The notes under the pieces were generated by a model. The model saw nothing but the letters and a program-made list of their open reading frames with translations, did not search any database and was not told where the DNA came from. A program made the position numbers and the translations under genes. Shown here piece after piece: positions 1-8,350 of a stretch of 64,000 nucleotides of DNA; the first letter of the stretch is position 1, and each line of letters begins with the position of its first letter. The stretch is from JBBROS01 sp965213845 (GTDB lineage Bacteria; Pseudomonadota; Alphaproteobacteria; Acetobacterales; Acetobacteraceae), in contig CBDCAI010000003.1 in assembly GCA_965213845.1 (NCBI GenBank), positions 372,001 through 436,000 of the forward strand. The letters run 5' to 3'.

Positions 1-502
1 CCTCGCCGACGCACTCCAGCATCGCCGCCTGCAACGCATCGGCCGGCGACTTGCCGCCCCAGAGCACGAATTGGAACGCCGGGTAGAACCGCTCGCACTC
101 GGTGATGGCGATGTCGACCATGTCCTCCAGGCTCTCGGCCGAGGCGCCGGGCGCGCCGCGCAGCAGCACCGCATGGCGGAACACCGGCATGCCGTCGTCG
201 CTGTCCATGCCGAAGTGCCCGATCCACAGCTTCTCGTTGGCCAGGCACAGCAGCTCGAACAACGCCTGCCGCCGCTTCTTCGGCACCTTCATGTCGAAGG
301 TGCAGGTGAAATGCATCGCGCTGATCTCGTGCGACCAGCAGAAGAACAGGCCGTAGTCGCACCACTTGCCTGGCGCCTCCGCGGCCATCTCGGCCTCCGT
401 ATGCCGCTCGAAGCTCCAGTCGTTCGCCGCGACGACCTGCTCCATGATGTCCAGGGGATTGGCGGCGGCGTCCGAGATGTGGACGCCAAGGGATGCTGAC
501 AT
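1..502 (-). CDS. YbjN domain-containing protein (C-terminus cut by window edge)
   Basis: Reading from an ATG at 502 down to the window edge gives about 167 residues without a stop. The product resembles the alphaproteobacterial YbjN family, a type III secretion chaperone-like fold whose biochemical role is not established. Visible marks are an N-terminal segment NPLDIMEQVVAANDW, a central AMHFTCTFDMKVP strand and the family-typical ECERFYPAFQFVLWGGKSP near the cut end. The natural C-terminus should lie only a few residues beyond base 1, since the family is usually about 165-170 residues. It is divergent from nothing close by; the next gene, ubiK-like, lies on the same strand 155 bp upstream. 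Family assignment is by remembered sequence similarity. Confidence 0.8.
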   Translation of the reverse strand, partial: MSASLGVHISDAAANPLDIMEQVVAANDWSFERHTEAEMAAEAPGKWCDYGLFFCWSHEISAMHFTCTFDMKVPKKRRQALFELLCLANEKLWIGHFGMDSDDGMPVFRHAVLLRGAPGASAESLEDMVDIAITECERFYPAFQFVLWGGKSPADALQAAMLECVGE

Positions 503-512
503 GCGGGTCTCC

Positions 513-534
513 CCAAGTTGGAGCCAAGTTGGAG
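513..534. repeat. Perfect 11-bp tandem duplication upstream of the YbjN gene
   Basis: The 11-mer CCAAGTTGGAG occurs twice back to back, ten bases upstream of the ybjN-like start on the minus strand. It is too short to call an element and may be a replication slip in the leader of that gene. Confidence 0.6.
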
Positions 535-657
535 GTCGTCCGGGCGGTGCCGCGGCGCCCGGTCCGGATCGGACGCGACTCGCCACCCAGTCAGACTACC
601 GGGCCCTATCGCGCCGCAGCAACCCCTGCCCGAAGACGCTTCGGCGGCACGCGAAGC

Positions 658-1041
658 TCAAGCGACGGGCGGCGGCTCCAACGGGCTGCCGTACTCCGTC
701 ATCGCCGGCGGGGCGGCGGCCGGCGGCGCCTCCATCCCGTCGGCCATCGGGCGGCCCATGACGGCATCACCCTGTGCCGCGGCGGACGGTGCCGGGGTCG
801 CGAACCGCGCCTCCAGCGCCGCAAGCCGCGCCTCCGCCCGTTCCTGCCCGGTCCGCGCCGCGGCCGCCATCTCCTGCACCGCCTCCAGGTCCTCGCGCTT
901 CACCAGGTCCAGCCGGCGGATCGCCTCATCCACCCGCGCGCGGATGGTAGCCTCCACCTCCTCCCGCATGCCGGCCAGGGCCGAGAACGCCCCACCGGCC
1001 ACGCCAGCCAGGTCGTCGAAGAAACGCGGTCGCTCGGCCAT
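658..1041 (-). CDS. ubiK: UbiK family accessory factor (BMFP domain)
   Basis: A 127-residue protein with the BMFP/YqiC arrangement: an N-terminal helix (RFFDDLAGVAGGAFSALAG), then a charged coiled-coil (about residues 25-75; REDLEAVQEMAAAARTGQ and ERAEARLAALEARF) and a low-complexity Ala/Pro tail. UbiK in E. coli is a trimeric accessory factor for aerobic ubiquinone synthesis that binds lipids and the Ubi complex; in alphaproteobacteria the family is usually annotated by similarity only. The start is the only ATG giving the conserved N-terminus. It is divergent from hldD with about 125 bp between the starts, which probably holds both promoters. The proline/alanine tail is longer than the core needs. 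Confidence 0.8.
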   Translation of the reverse strand: MAERPRFFDDLAGVAGGAFSALAGMREEVEATIRARVDEAIRRLDLVKREDLEAVQEMAAAARTGQERAEARLAALEARFATPAPSAAAQGDAVMGRPMADGMEAPPAAAPPAMTEYGSPLEPPPVA

Positions 1042-1166
1042 GCCACACTCTCCTGCAAACCTTCACACCGCCAGGCATGTGAGGGCGCGATCCCGGCGTT
1101 TCGAGGGGTCCGTTCTGCCGAAAGCGCCGCTTTGTCACGAGGGACGGCCGCCCGTATAAGCCGCGC

Positions 1167-2141
1167 ATGATCCTCGTCACCGGCGGCGCCGGCTTCATCG
1201 GCAGCAACCTGCACGCCGCCCTCGCGGCCCGCGGCACGCCCGCCATCGTCGTCGACTGGCTCGGCGACGGCGCGAAGTGGCGCAACCTGGCCGCCCATCC
1301 GCCGCATCGCATCCTCCGCCCCGAGGAGCTCGAGCCCTTCCTGGCCACCGGCCCCGCCATCGACCTCGTCTACCACCTCGGCGCCATCAGCGAGACCACC
1401 GCCACCGACGGCGACCTCGTCTGGCACACCAACGTCGAGCTGTCCTGGCGCCTCTGGACGTGGTGCGCCCGCACCGGCACCCGCTTCGTCTACGCCAGCT
1501 CCGCCGCAACCTACGGCGACGGCGCGCAGGGGTTCGACGACGACCCCGCCGCCCTGCACCGCCTGCAGCCGCTGAACCTGTACGGATGGACCAAGCACGC
1601 CTTCGACCTGCGCGTGCAGGCGGCGCTGCAGGCGGGTGACCCGGCCCCGCCGCAATGGGCCGGCCTTAAGTTCTTCAACGTCTATGGCCCCAACGAGTAT
1701 CACAAGGGCCGCATGGTCTCCGTCGTGAAGGTCAAGCACGACGAGGTGCTGGCCGGGCACGCTCCCCGCCTGTTCCGCGCCGACCGCCCCGGCATGGCCG
1801 ACGGTGCGCAGTCCCGCGACTTCATCTGGGTCGGGGATGTCGTCGACGTCCTGCTCTGGCTGCTCGACACGCCGACGGTCAGCGGCCTGTTCAACCTGGG
1901 CACCGGCCGGGCCCGCACCTACCTCGACCTCGCCCACGCCGTCTGCGACGCGGCCCGGCGGCCCCGCGGCGTGGAGTTCATCGACCTGCCGCCCAGCCTG
2001 CACGGCCAATACCAGTCCTTCACCCAGGCCCGCATGGAACGCCTGCGCACCGCCGGATACCCCGGCCAGTTCACCACGCTCGAAACCGGCATCGAACGAT
2101 ACGTCCGAGACCACCTGGCGTCCGGAGCGCCTTACCGATGA
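1167..2141 (+). CDS. hldD: ADP-glyceromanno-heptose 6-epimerase
   Basis: A 324-residue short-chain dehydrogenase/epimerase that inverts C6 of ADP-D-glycero-D-manno-heptose to give the L,D form used in LPS inner core. The NAD(P)-binding motif GGAGFIG is at residues 6-12, the serine region ASSAATYG at about 111-118 and the catalytic YxxxK (YGWTK) near residue 140. KFFNVYGPNEYHKGRM is typical of HldD, as is the length. It opens a run in which hldD stop overlaps the lgt start by 4 bp (ATGA), so it is probably co-transcribed with the envelope gene lgt. Confidence 0.93.
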   Translation: MILVTGGAGFIGSNLHAALAARGTPAIVVDWLGDGAKWRNLAAHPPHRILRPEELEPFLATGPAIDLVYHLGAISETTATDGDLVWHTNVELSWRLWTWCARTGTRFVYASSAATYGDGAQGFDDDPAALHRLQPLNLYGWTKHAFDLRVQAALQAGDPAPPQWAGLKFFNVYGPNEYHKGRMVSVVKVKHDEVLAGHAPRLFRADRPGMADGAQSRDFIWVGDVVDVLLWLLDTPTVSGLFNLGTGRARTYLDLAHAVCDAARRPRGVEFIDLPPSLHGQYQSFTQARMERLRTAGYPGQFTTLETGIERYVRDHLASGAPYR

Positions 2142-3007
2142 TCCTTCCCGTCCTGATGTTCCCGGGCTTCGACCCGGTGTTCCTCGCCGTCGGCCCCTTC
2201 CAGGTCCGCTGGTATGCCCTGGCCTATATCGCCAGCCTGCTGCTCGGCTGGCGCATCTCCCGCCACCTCGTGCGCCTGCGCCCCATCGTCGGCACCGCCG
2301 AGCAGGCGGACGACTTCCTCACCTGGGCCACGCTGGGCGTCGTCCTGGGCGGCCGGCTCGGCTACGTCCTGTTCTACCAGCCCATGCACTACCTGCACGA
2401 CCCGCTGGCGGCGCTGGCGGTCTGGCAGGGCGGCATGAGCTTCCACGGCGGCGCGCTGGGCGTCATCGTCGCCCTGACCCTCTTCTGCCGGCGCCACCAC
2501 CTGGACCTGCTCGCCTTCTCGGACCGCTTCGTCCCCGTGATGCCCATCGGCCTCGGCCTCGGCCGCATCGCCAACTTCATCAACGGCGAGCTCTGGGGCC
2601 GCCCCGCCCCCGACTGGCTGCCCTGGGCCATGATCTTCCCCTATGCCGGCCCCGAGCCGCGACACCCGAGCCAGCTCTATCAGGCCGGCATGGAGGGGCT
2701 GCTGCTCGGCCTGCTGCTCGCACTCCTGTGCGCCCGCCCCGCCATCCGCGCCCGCCCCGGCACGCTCTGCGGCGCATTCCTCGCCGCCTACGGCGTGGCC
2801 CGCATCGTCGGCGAACACTTCCGCGAGCCCGACGCCTTCCTGGGCTTCCTGGCCGGCGGCCTCACCATGGGGCAGCTGCTGTCGGCCCCCATGGTCCTGG
2901 CCGGCATCGTCCTCATCCTGCGCGCCCGCCGCCGCCCGCCCGTGCCGCTGGACCCCGTGCCGCTGGACCCCGTGCCGCTGGACGAGGTGGGCCTTGGAAC
3001 GGCTTGA
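2138..3007 (+). CDS. lgt: Prolipoprotein diacylglyceryl transferase
   Basis: A 289-residue inner-membrane enzyme that moves diacylglycerol from phosphatidylglycerol to the lipobox cysteine of prolipoproteins. The family signature GLGRIANFINGELWGR is at about residues 138-153, the essential histidine motif FHGGALG near residue 105, and HPSQLYQAG at about 176-184. Seven hydrophobic segments can be seen. The start ATG overlaps the hldD stop (ATGA). The last 20 residues are odd: the pentamer VPLDP occurs twice in a row and then VPLDE, encoded by 15-bp tandem repeats just ahead of the midA start, and are not part of the family core. Confidence 0.95.
   Translation: MILPVLMFPGFDPVFLAVGPFQVRWYALAYIASLLLGWRISRHLVRLRPIVGTAEQADDFLTWATLGVVLGGRLGYVLFYQPMHYLHDPLAALAVWQGGMSFHGGALGVIVALTLFCRRHHLDLLAFSDRFVPVMPIGLGLGRIANFINGELWGRPAPDWLPWAMIFPYAGPEPRHPSQLYQAGMEGLLLGLLLALLCARPAIRARPGTLCGAFLAAYGVARIVGEHFREPDAFLGFLAGGLTMGQLLSAPMVLAGIVLILRARRRPPVPLDPVPLDPVPLDEVGLGTA
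2942..2986 (+). repeat. 15-bp tandem repeat (3 copies) at the 3' end of lgt
   Basis: The unit GTGCCGCTGGACCCC is repeated three times (the third ends in GAG), encoding VPLDP-VPLDP-VPLDE at the Lgt C-terminus. It lies immediately before the translation start region of the next gene. Confidence 0.85.
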
Positions 3008-3971
3008 CGCCTTCATGGCGCGGGCCAACGCCGCCTACTACGCCAGCCACGACCCCTTCCGCGACTTCACCACCGCCCCCGAGATCACTCAGGTCTTCGG
3101 CGAGCTGCTCGGCCTGTGGGCCGCCGTTGCCTGGGACCATGCGGGCCGGCCCGACCCCGTGCTGCTGGTGGAATGCGGGCCGGGCCGCGGCACCCTGATG
3201 CAGGACGCCCTGCGCGCCACCGCCCGCGTCGCCCCCGCCTTCCACCGGGCGCTCCGCCTGCACCTGGTCGAGACCTCTCCCCGGCTGCGCACGCTGCAGG
3301 CCGAACGCCTGGCCGGCGCCAGCCCCCACTGGCACGACGATGCGGCCACCCTGCCGCCCGGCCCCATGATCCTGTTGGCCAACGAGTTCCTGGACGCGCT
3401 GCCCATCCGCCAGTTCGTCCGCCGCGCCCCCGGCTGGACCGAACGCCACGTGGCAGCCGGCGCCTTCGTCGAGCGGCCCACCGACCCCCCGCCGCTGCAC
3501 GCCGAAGAGGGGCAGACGGTCGAGCTCGGCGAGGCCGCCCTGGCCTTCGTCGCCGCCCTCGGCACCCGCATCGCCAGCCAGGGCGGGGCGGCCCTGATCC
3601 TGGACTACGGCCCCGCCGCCAGCGCCCCGGGCGACAGCCTGCAGGCCCTGCGGGACGGCCGCCCGGCCAACCCGCTGGACCACCCGGGCGATACCGACCT
3701 CACGGCGCATGTGGACTTCGCCGCCCTGGCCGCCACCGCCCGCCGGGCCGGCGCGGACGTCCACGGCCCCGTCTCGCAAGGTCCGTTCCTCGCCCGCCTC
3801 GGCCTGTTCCAGCGCACCGGCGTCCTGGCCCGCACCCAGCCCGCCGGCCGCGCCGCCGCGCTGGTCCATGCGGCCCAGCGCCTGGCCGAACCCGACCGCA
3901 TGGGCGGCCTGTTCAAGGCCCTGGCGCTCTGCCAGGCTGGTGTCCCCCTTCCCCCCGGATTCGAGCCATGA
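2994..3971 (+). CDS. MidA/NDUFAF7-type SAM-dependent methyltransferase
   Basis: About 325 residues. This class I methyltransferase family (COG1565) includes human NDUFAF7/MidA, which dimethylates an arginine of a complex I subunit; the bacterial substrate is not firmly known. Visible marks are YASHDPFRDFTTAPEITQ near the N-terminus, the SAM motif VECGPGRGTL (about residue 60), NEFLDALPIRQFV near residue 130 and LDYGP near residue 205. I chose the TTG at 2994 because GAGGTGG precedes it and it gives LERLDAFMARANAAYY as expected; ATG 3015 is the fallback. It overlaps the end of lgt by 14 bp and overlaps pgeF by 4 bp (ATGA), the usual lgt-methyltransferase-pgeF order of alphaproteobacteria. Confidence 0.88.
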   Translation: MERLDAFMARANAAYYASHDPFRDFTTAPEITQVFGELLGLWAAVAWDHAGRPDPVLLVECGPGRGTLMQDALRATARVAPAFHRALRLHLVETSPRLRTLQAERLAGASPHWHDDAATLPPGPMILLANEFLDALPIRQFVRRAPGWTERHVAAGAFVERPTDPPPLHAEEGQTVELGEAALAFVAALGTRIASQGGAALILDYGPAASAPGDSLQALRDGRPANPLDHPGDTDLTAHVDFAALAATARRAGADVHGPVSQGPFLARLGLFQRTGVLARTQPAGRAAALVHAAQRLAEPDRMGGLFKALALCQAGVPLPPGFEP

Positions 3972-4717
3972 TCTCCCCCGAGGCCCTCACCAGCCCCGCC
4001 ATCGCAACGCCGCATGGCTTCTTTACCCGGCGCGGCGGCGTCAGCCTCGGGCCCTGGGCCAGCCTGAACTGCGCCCTGTCCGGCCAGGACGACCCGGCCC
4101 ACGTGGCCGAGAACCGCGCCCGCGTCGCCCGCCACCTCGGCGCCGCCAGCCTGCTCGGCCTCACCCAGGTGCATGGCGCCGACGTCGTCACCGTGACAGC
4201 CCCCTGGGCCACCGGCCAGGGCGGCCGCGCCGACGCCATGGTCACCGACCGCCCCGGGCTGGCGCTGGGCATCATCACCGCCGACTGCACCCCCGTCCTG
4301 CTGCACGACGCGGCCGCCGGGGTGGTGGGCGCGGTGCATGCCGGCTGGCGCGGCGCCCTGGCCGGCGTGCTGGAGGCGACGGTCGCCGCCATGCTGGCCC
4401 TGGGTGCCACCCGCCCCGGGATCGCCGCCGTCATCGGCCCCTGCATCCGCCAGCCGTCCTACGAGGTGGGGCCCGACCTCCGCGACGCCGTGCTGGCCCA
4501 CACGGCCACGGCAACCCGCTTCTTCGCCGACGGCCGGCCCGGCCATTGGCAGTTCGACCTCGCCGGCTACTGCGCCGCCCGCCTCGACGGTATCGGCCGG
4601 GTCGAGACGCTGGACGCCGACACGCTGCCCGACACGAAGCGCTTCTTCAGCCATCGCCGCCGCACCCTGGCCGGCGGCGGCCCCATCGGCCACCAGGTCA
4701 GCGCGATCATGCTATAG
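3968..4717 (+). CDS. pgeF: Peptidoglycan editing factor / laccase-domain protein (YfiH family)
   Basis: A 249-residue protein of the former multicopper polyphenol oxidase family, now known as PgeF, which limits misincorporation of L-serine into peptidoglycan in E. coli; relatives act as purine nucleoside phosphorylases. The zinc ligands are visible: LTQVHGAD (about residue 62), ITADCTPVLL (about 100) and VGAVHAGWRG (about 120). HGFFTRRGGVS at the N-terminus is the family start. It is translationally coupled to the methyltransferase gene (ATGA). No oddity in length. Confidence 0.92.
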   Translation: MISPEALTSPAIATPHGFFTRRGGVSLGPWASLNCALSGQDDPAHVAENRARVARHLGAASLLGLTQVHGADVVTVTAPWATGQGGRADAMVTDRPGLALGIITADCTPVLLHDAAAGVVGAVHAGWRGALAGVLEATVAAMLALGATRPGIAAVIGPCIRQPSYEVGPDLRDAVLAHTATATRFFADGRPGHWQFDLAGYCAARLDGIGRVETLDADTLPDTKRFFSHRRRTLAGGGPIGHQVSAIML

Positions 4718-4725
4718 GCGGATTC

Positions 4726-5604
4726 ATGCGCACCGCCCCGCTCCTGCTCTCCCTGTCGATCCTGGCTTTGTGCCTTGCGGCCTGCGGCAGCCTGCCGCAA
4801 CCCTTCTACGGCAACCCCGGCAACGCCGGATCCCTGCTCGCCCAGCCGCCGCCCTCCCGCCTGGCCGTGCCGCCGCCCACGGAGTCGCTGCTCAGCGACA
4901 AGGCCGCAGCCCAATGGTCGCAGGCCGTGGCCGACGCGCTTCAGGAACAGGAGATCCCGGCCGCCGCCACCGCACCCCGGGGCCGCGACTGGACCGTGAT
5001 CCTGTCCGCGGAGATGCAGGGCGGCCAGGTCCTGCCCAGCTATACCGTGCAGAACCCCGCCGGCGAGTCGCAGGGCGTGTCCCAGGGGGCGCCGGTGCCC
5101 CCGGGCGACTGGGCCGCCGGCAGCCCTGCCGTGCTGAAGGCCGCCGCTGCCCAGGCCGCACCGGGCATCGCCTCGCTCCTCGGCCGCATCGAGGCCGCGC
5201 GGCGCCAGAGCGACCCGAAATCCCTGCAGAACCGCCCCGCCCGCGTCTTCCTCGCCGCCATGACCGGCGCCCCGGGCGACGGCAACCGCAGCCTGCCCCT
5301 GCAGATGCGCATCAAGCTCGAGGCCAACGGCATCGTCGTGCAGGACACGCCGAAGGACGCCGACTTCGAGGTGAAGGGCGAGATCCAGACCGCGGCCGGC
5401 GTCAACTCGACAACCCGGATCGAGCTGCAATGGGTGGTCAGCGACGCAAAGAGCGAGCGCGGCCGGGTCGTGCAGATCAACGAGGTGCCGCCCCGCTCCA
5501 TCAACCCCTATTGGGGCGACGTGGCCGTCGCGGTCGCGACCGAGGCGGCGGGCGGCGTCCGCGACGTGATCGTCAACGCGGGCGGGGGCCGGCCCGCCAA
5601 ATAG
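4726..5604 (+). CDS. Predicted lipoprotein of unknown function
   Basis: A 292-residue exported protein. The N-terminus is a lipoprotein signal: hydrophobic run APLLLSLSILALCLAACG, with LAAC as lipobox, so it should be processed by Lgt and LspA. The rest is soluble, proline/alanine rich, with no cysteine pattern or enzyme motif I recognise. The C-terminal half (FLAAMTGAPGDGN onward, then IELQWVVSDAKSERGRVVQINEVPP) reads as a compact beta-rich domain. It starts 8 bp after pgeF and precedes prs, so it may belong to the lgt-pgeF transcript. Function is unknown. Confidence 0.8.
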   Translation: MRTAPLLLSLSILALCLAACGSLPQPFYGNPGNAGSLLAQPPPSRLAVPPPTESLLSDKAAAQWSQAVADALQEQEIPAAATAPRGRDWTVILSAEMQGGQVLPSYTVQNPAGESQGVSQGAPVPPGDWAAGSPAVLKAAAAQAAPGIASLLGRIEAARRQSDPKSLQNRPARVFLAAMTGAPGDGNRSLPLQMRIKLEANGIVVQDTPKDADFEVKGEIQTAAGVNSTTRIELQWVVSDAKSERGRVVQINEVPPRSINPYWGDVAVAVATEAAGGVRDVIVNAGGGRPAK

Positions 5605-5764
5605 CGCGGGGGCCACAAGGCCTGGCCGCCCAACGAGCGCCGGCGGGGCCATGATGGGCGCCTATGGACTTGGCCGGCTGAAGCGCGCCGGCAAGGCACG
5701 AGGTTTCATTTTCCGCCGATCCGTCCTAAGAACCTCCGCCGCCGCCCGGGAACATGCCGACCCC

Positions 5765-6697
5765 ATGAAGATCGTCGCCTGCAACAGCAACCCGCCGTTG
5801 GCCCAGGCTGTCGCCGAGGCGCTGCAGATCCCGCTCGCCAAGGCCAGCATCCGCCGCTTCGCCGACATGGAGGTCTTCGTCGAGATCCACGAGAACGTCC
5901 GCGGCGAGGATGTCTTCGTCATCCAGAGCACCTCCTACCCGGCCAACGACAACCTGATGGAGCTGCTGATCACGCTCGACGCGCTGCGCCGCGCCTCGGC
6001 CCGCCGCATCACCGCCGTCATCCCCTATTTCGGCTACGCCCGGCAGGACCGGAAAGCCGGCTCCCGCACGCCGATCAGCGCCAAGCTCGTGGCGAACATC
6101 ATCACCGAGGCCGGGGCGGACCGCGTGCTGACAATGGATCTGCACGCCGGGCAGATCCAGGGCTTCTTCGATATCCCCGTCGACAACCTCTATGCCGGGC
6201 CGCTGTTCAGCCGCGACATCACCAGCCGATTCCCAAAGTCCGAGGTGATGATCGTCTCGCCCGACGTGGGCGGCGTCGCGCGCGCCCGCACCATCGCCTC
6301 CCGCCTCGACTGCGACCTGGCCATCATCGACAAACGGCGGGAGCGTGCCGGGGTCAGCCAGGTGATGAACGTCATCGGCGACGTGGCCGGCAAGGCCTGC
6401 ATCCTGATCGACGACATGGTCGACAGCGGCGGCACGCTGTGCAACGCCGCCGCCGCGCTGATGTCCCGCGGCGCGAAGTCGGCCAGCGTCTACGTCACCC
6501 ATGGCGTGCTGTCCGGCAACGCCGTCGCACGGATCGCCGACTCGCAGATCGAGAGCCTGACGATGACCGACAGCATCCAGGTCACCGCCGAGGCCCGCGG
6601 CGCCCGCAACATCCGCCAGTTCACCATCGCGCCCATCCTCGCCGAGGCGATGCAGCGCATCTCCGACGAGACCTCCGTCAGCTCCCTGTTCGACTGA
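5765..6697 (+). CDS. prs: Ribose-phosphate pyrophosphokinase
   Basis: A 310-residue PRPP synthetase, making phosphoribosyl pyrophosphate from ribose 5-phosphate and ATP for histidine, nucleotide and NAD synthesis. Signature features are NDNLMELLITLDALRRASA (about residues 60-80), PYFGYARQDRK, the ribose-phosphate loop DLHAGQIQGFFDIPVDNL (about 130-148) and the PRPP-binding DDMVDSGGTLCNAA (about 218). The ATG at 5765 fits the family N-terminus (MKIVACNSN); an in-frame ATG 114 bp upstream would add a tail without family support. A 160-bp leader separates it from the lipoprotein gene. Confidence 0.96.
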   Translation: MKIVACNSNPPLAQAVAEALQIPLAKASIRRFADMEVFVEIHENVRGEDVFVIQSTSYPANDNLMELLITLDALRRASARRITAVIPYFGYARQDRKAGSRTPISAKLVANIITEAGADRVLTMDLHAGQIQGFFDIPVDNLYAGPLFSRDITSRFPKSEVMIVSPDVGGVARARTIASRLDCDLAIIDKRRERAGVSQVMNVIGDVAGKACILIDDMVDSGGTLCNAAAALMSRGAKSASVYVTHGVLSGNAVARIADSQIESLTMTDSIQVTAEARGARNIRQFTIAPILAEAMQRISDETSVSSLFD

Positions 6698-6710
6698 AAA
6701 GGACCACGCC

Positions 6711-7331
6711 ATGAAGCTGTTCTACATGTCCGGCGCCTGTTCCATGGGCATCCACGTCATTCTCGAGGAGATCGGCAAGCCCTTCGAGGCCCGCAAGCTC
6801 GACCTGCGCGCCACCCCCGCCGACCGGGCGGCGCTCGATGCCGTCAACCCCAAGAGCAAGGTGCCCACCCTGCAGCGCGACGATGGCTCCGTCGTCACGG
6901 AGTTCCCCGTCATCGCCCAATACCTCGCCGAGACCTTCCCCGAGGCCAAGCTGCTGCCCACGGACAAGGAAGCGGCCCTGCGCGCGGCCGAGGCGATGGA
7001 CTTCTGCGTCTCCACCATCCACATGCAGGGCTTCTCGCGCCTGTTCCGCCCGGCCAACTTCACCCCGAACGAGGCCGACCACGAGGCCGTCAAGGCCCGC
7101 GGCAAGGAGCTGATCGAAAAGGGCTTCGCCATCATGGCGACCGACCTCGGCAGCAAGGACTGGATCGGCGGCACATACTCCGTCGCCGACAGCGCCCTGT
7201 TCTACGTCGAGTACTGGGCCGCCAAGCGCATGGGCATGACCCTGCCGGCCCCGTTGCAGGGCCATCTCGAGCGCATGCTGGCCCGCCCGGCCACCCAGCG
7301 CATGCTGGCCGACGAAGGGCTCGCCGCCTGA
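6711..7331 (+). CDS. Glutathione S-transferase family protein
   Basis: A 206-residue two-domain GST. The thioredoxin-like N-terminal domain begins MKLFYMSGACSMG, where the SGACS serine/cysteine region corresponds to the beta-class active site, and has the cis-proline motif KVPTL at about residue 52 and the ESxAIxxYL equivalent EFPVIAQYL. The C-terminal helical domain carries the N-capping D in GGTYSVADSALF (about residue 155). It conjugates glutathione to electrophiles or acts as a peroxidase; the substrate cannot be read from sequence. It starts 13 bp after prs behind AAAAGGA and its stop overlaps the next start (TGATG). Confidence 0.88.
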   Translation: MKLFYMSGACSMGIHVILEEIGKPFEARKLDLRATPADRAALDAVNPKSKVPTLQRDDGSVVTEFPVIAQYLAETFPEAKLLPTDKEAALRAAEAMDFCVSTIHMQGFSRLFRPANFTPNEADHEAVKARGKELIEKGFAIMATDLGSKDWIGGTYSVADSALFYVEYWAAKRMGMTLPAPLQGHLERMLARPATQRMLADEGLAA

Positions 7332-7933
7332 TGACGGAGCCCGGGCAGCCGACCTCGACCAGCTCGGGCATCCGCCTGACGCCCAGGGCGTTCTGGTTCC
7401 TCCGCCACGGCGAGACGGACTGGAACGCCAAGGGGCTGAGCCAGGGGAACGTGGACATCCCGCTCAACCCCGTGGGCGTCGCCCAGGCGACCACCGCGGC
7501 CGGGCTGCTGGCCCATCGCGGCATCCGCTCCATCGTCGCCTCGCCGCTGTCCCGCGCCCACGACACGGCCAAGTCCGCCGCCCTTGTCGTCGGTCGCGAG
7601 ATCGTGCTGGACGAGGACCTGCGGGAGGTCGCGTTCGGCGTGCAGGAGGGTCAGCCCATGGCGCAGTGGTTCGACGACTGGGTGGACGGGCATTTCACGC
7701 CCGAGGGCGCGGAGGCCTTCACCGACCTGCGTGTCCGGGCCGTGCGCGCCATCAACCGGGCGCTGGAGCATGAAAGCCCCGTCCTGGTGGTGGCGCACGG
7801 GGCGTTGTTCCGGGCCCTCCGCGCCGAGATGAACCTCGCGCCCAACGTTCGGACGCCCAACGCGGTCCCGATGTTCTGCGAACCCGGCCGCACCGTCGAG
7901 GATCCTTGGACGCTGACACCCGCCTCGCTGTGA
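7331..7933 (+). CDS. Histidine phosphatase family protein
   Basis: A 200-residue member of the phosphoglycerate-mutase-like superfamily. The phosphohistidine motif FLRHGETDWN sits at about residues 23-32 and the partner histidine in VVAHGALFRAL near residue 156; the glutamate DEDLREVAFG is also in place. The fold dephosphorylates small phosphates; the substrate is not evident. ATG overlaps the GST stop by one base. A 7-bp stem hairpin follows its stop, ahead of the HiPIP gene. Confidence 0.85.
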   Translation: MTEPGQPTSTSSGIRLTPRAFWFLRHGETDWNAKGLSQGNVDIPLNPVGVAQATTAAGLLAHRGIRSIVASPLSRAHDTAKSAALVVGREIVLDEDLREVAFGVQEGQPMAQWFDDWVDGHFTPEGAEAFTDLRVRAVRAINRALEHESPVLVVAHGALFRALRAEMNLAPNVRTPNAVPMFCEPGRTVEDPWTLTPASL

Positions 7934-7939
7934 TCCCGC

Positions 7940-7958
7940 CCGGGTTGCGGAAACCCGG
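7940..7958 (+). terminator. Hairpin after the histidine phosphatase gene
   Basis: CCGGGTT and AACCCGG form a 7-bp stem with a 5-nt loop, seven bases after the stop codon. It lacks a clear T-run, so termination strength is uncertain; it could also shape the 5' end of the HiPIP transcript. Confidence 0.4.
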
Positions 7959-8003
7959 ACGCCCCTCATTCATTATGATGTTCGCACAACAAGGGAGTGG
8001 ACC

Positions 8004-8264
8004 ATGCAATCGTCGAACAGGACCCGCCGCGGCCTTATCCGGACCGGCTTCGGGATCGTCGCCGCCACCGCCACGCTGGCCGGCACGGCCCGGGCGCAGG
8101 ACACCAAGATCGGCAAGGCGCTGGTGCAGTATCAGGAGACGCCGAAGGATGGCGCCGAGTGCGACAAGTGCGTCAACTGGGTGGCCCCGAACAGCTGCAA
8201 GATCGTCGAAGGCCAGATTAATCCCAAGGGCTGGTGCGTCGCCTACGCCCCGAAGGAAGGCTGA
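8004..8264 (+). CDS. High-potential iron-sulfur protein (HiPIP)
   Basis: An 86-residue precursor. The N-terminus has a Tat signal (SSNRTRRGLIRTGFGIVAA, twin arginine) ending in AQA-like TARAQD, as expected for a folded 4Fe-4S protein sent to the periplasm. The mature part has four cysteines in the HiPIP spacing: ECDKCVNW, NSCK and GWCVAY. HiPIPs are soluble one-electron carriers from the cytochrome bc1 complex to the reaction-centre cytochrome in many purple bacteria, so its position next to the photosynthesis cluster suggests it donates electrons to PufC. A strong hairpin follows at 8297. The RBS AAGGGAG precedes the start. Confidence 0.9.
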   Translation: MQSSNRTRRGLIRTGFGIVAATATLAGTARAQDTKIGKALVQYQETPKDGAECDKCVNWVAPNSCKIVEGQINPKGWCVAYAPKEG

Positions 8265-8296
8265 GCCACCGCGCGTCTCGCCAGCGTGTCGCCGAC

Positions 8297-8326
8297 GCTC
8301 CGCCCCTCCCTCGGGAGGGGCGGAGC
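8297..8326 (+). terminator. Strong hairpin between HiPIP and cytochrome c genes
   Basis: GCTCCGCCCCTCCC and its exact reverse complement form a 14-bp stem closed by TC (effectively a 4-nt loop). It lies 33 bp after the HiPIP stop and 25 bp before the convergent cytochrome stop, so it can end both transcripts. There is no long T-run on either side. Confidence 0.65.
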
Positions 8327-8350
8327 CCCGGCAGTAAGACCGCCCGGGTT

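Noticed and set aside
2132..3028. Long minus-strand ORFs opposite lgt, hisE, crtB, AsmA and most other genes
   Set aside because: They have shadow composition (Ala/Arg/Gly/Val rich, no motifs) caused by the high GC content, and each lies opposite a clearly identified gene.
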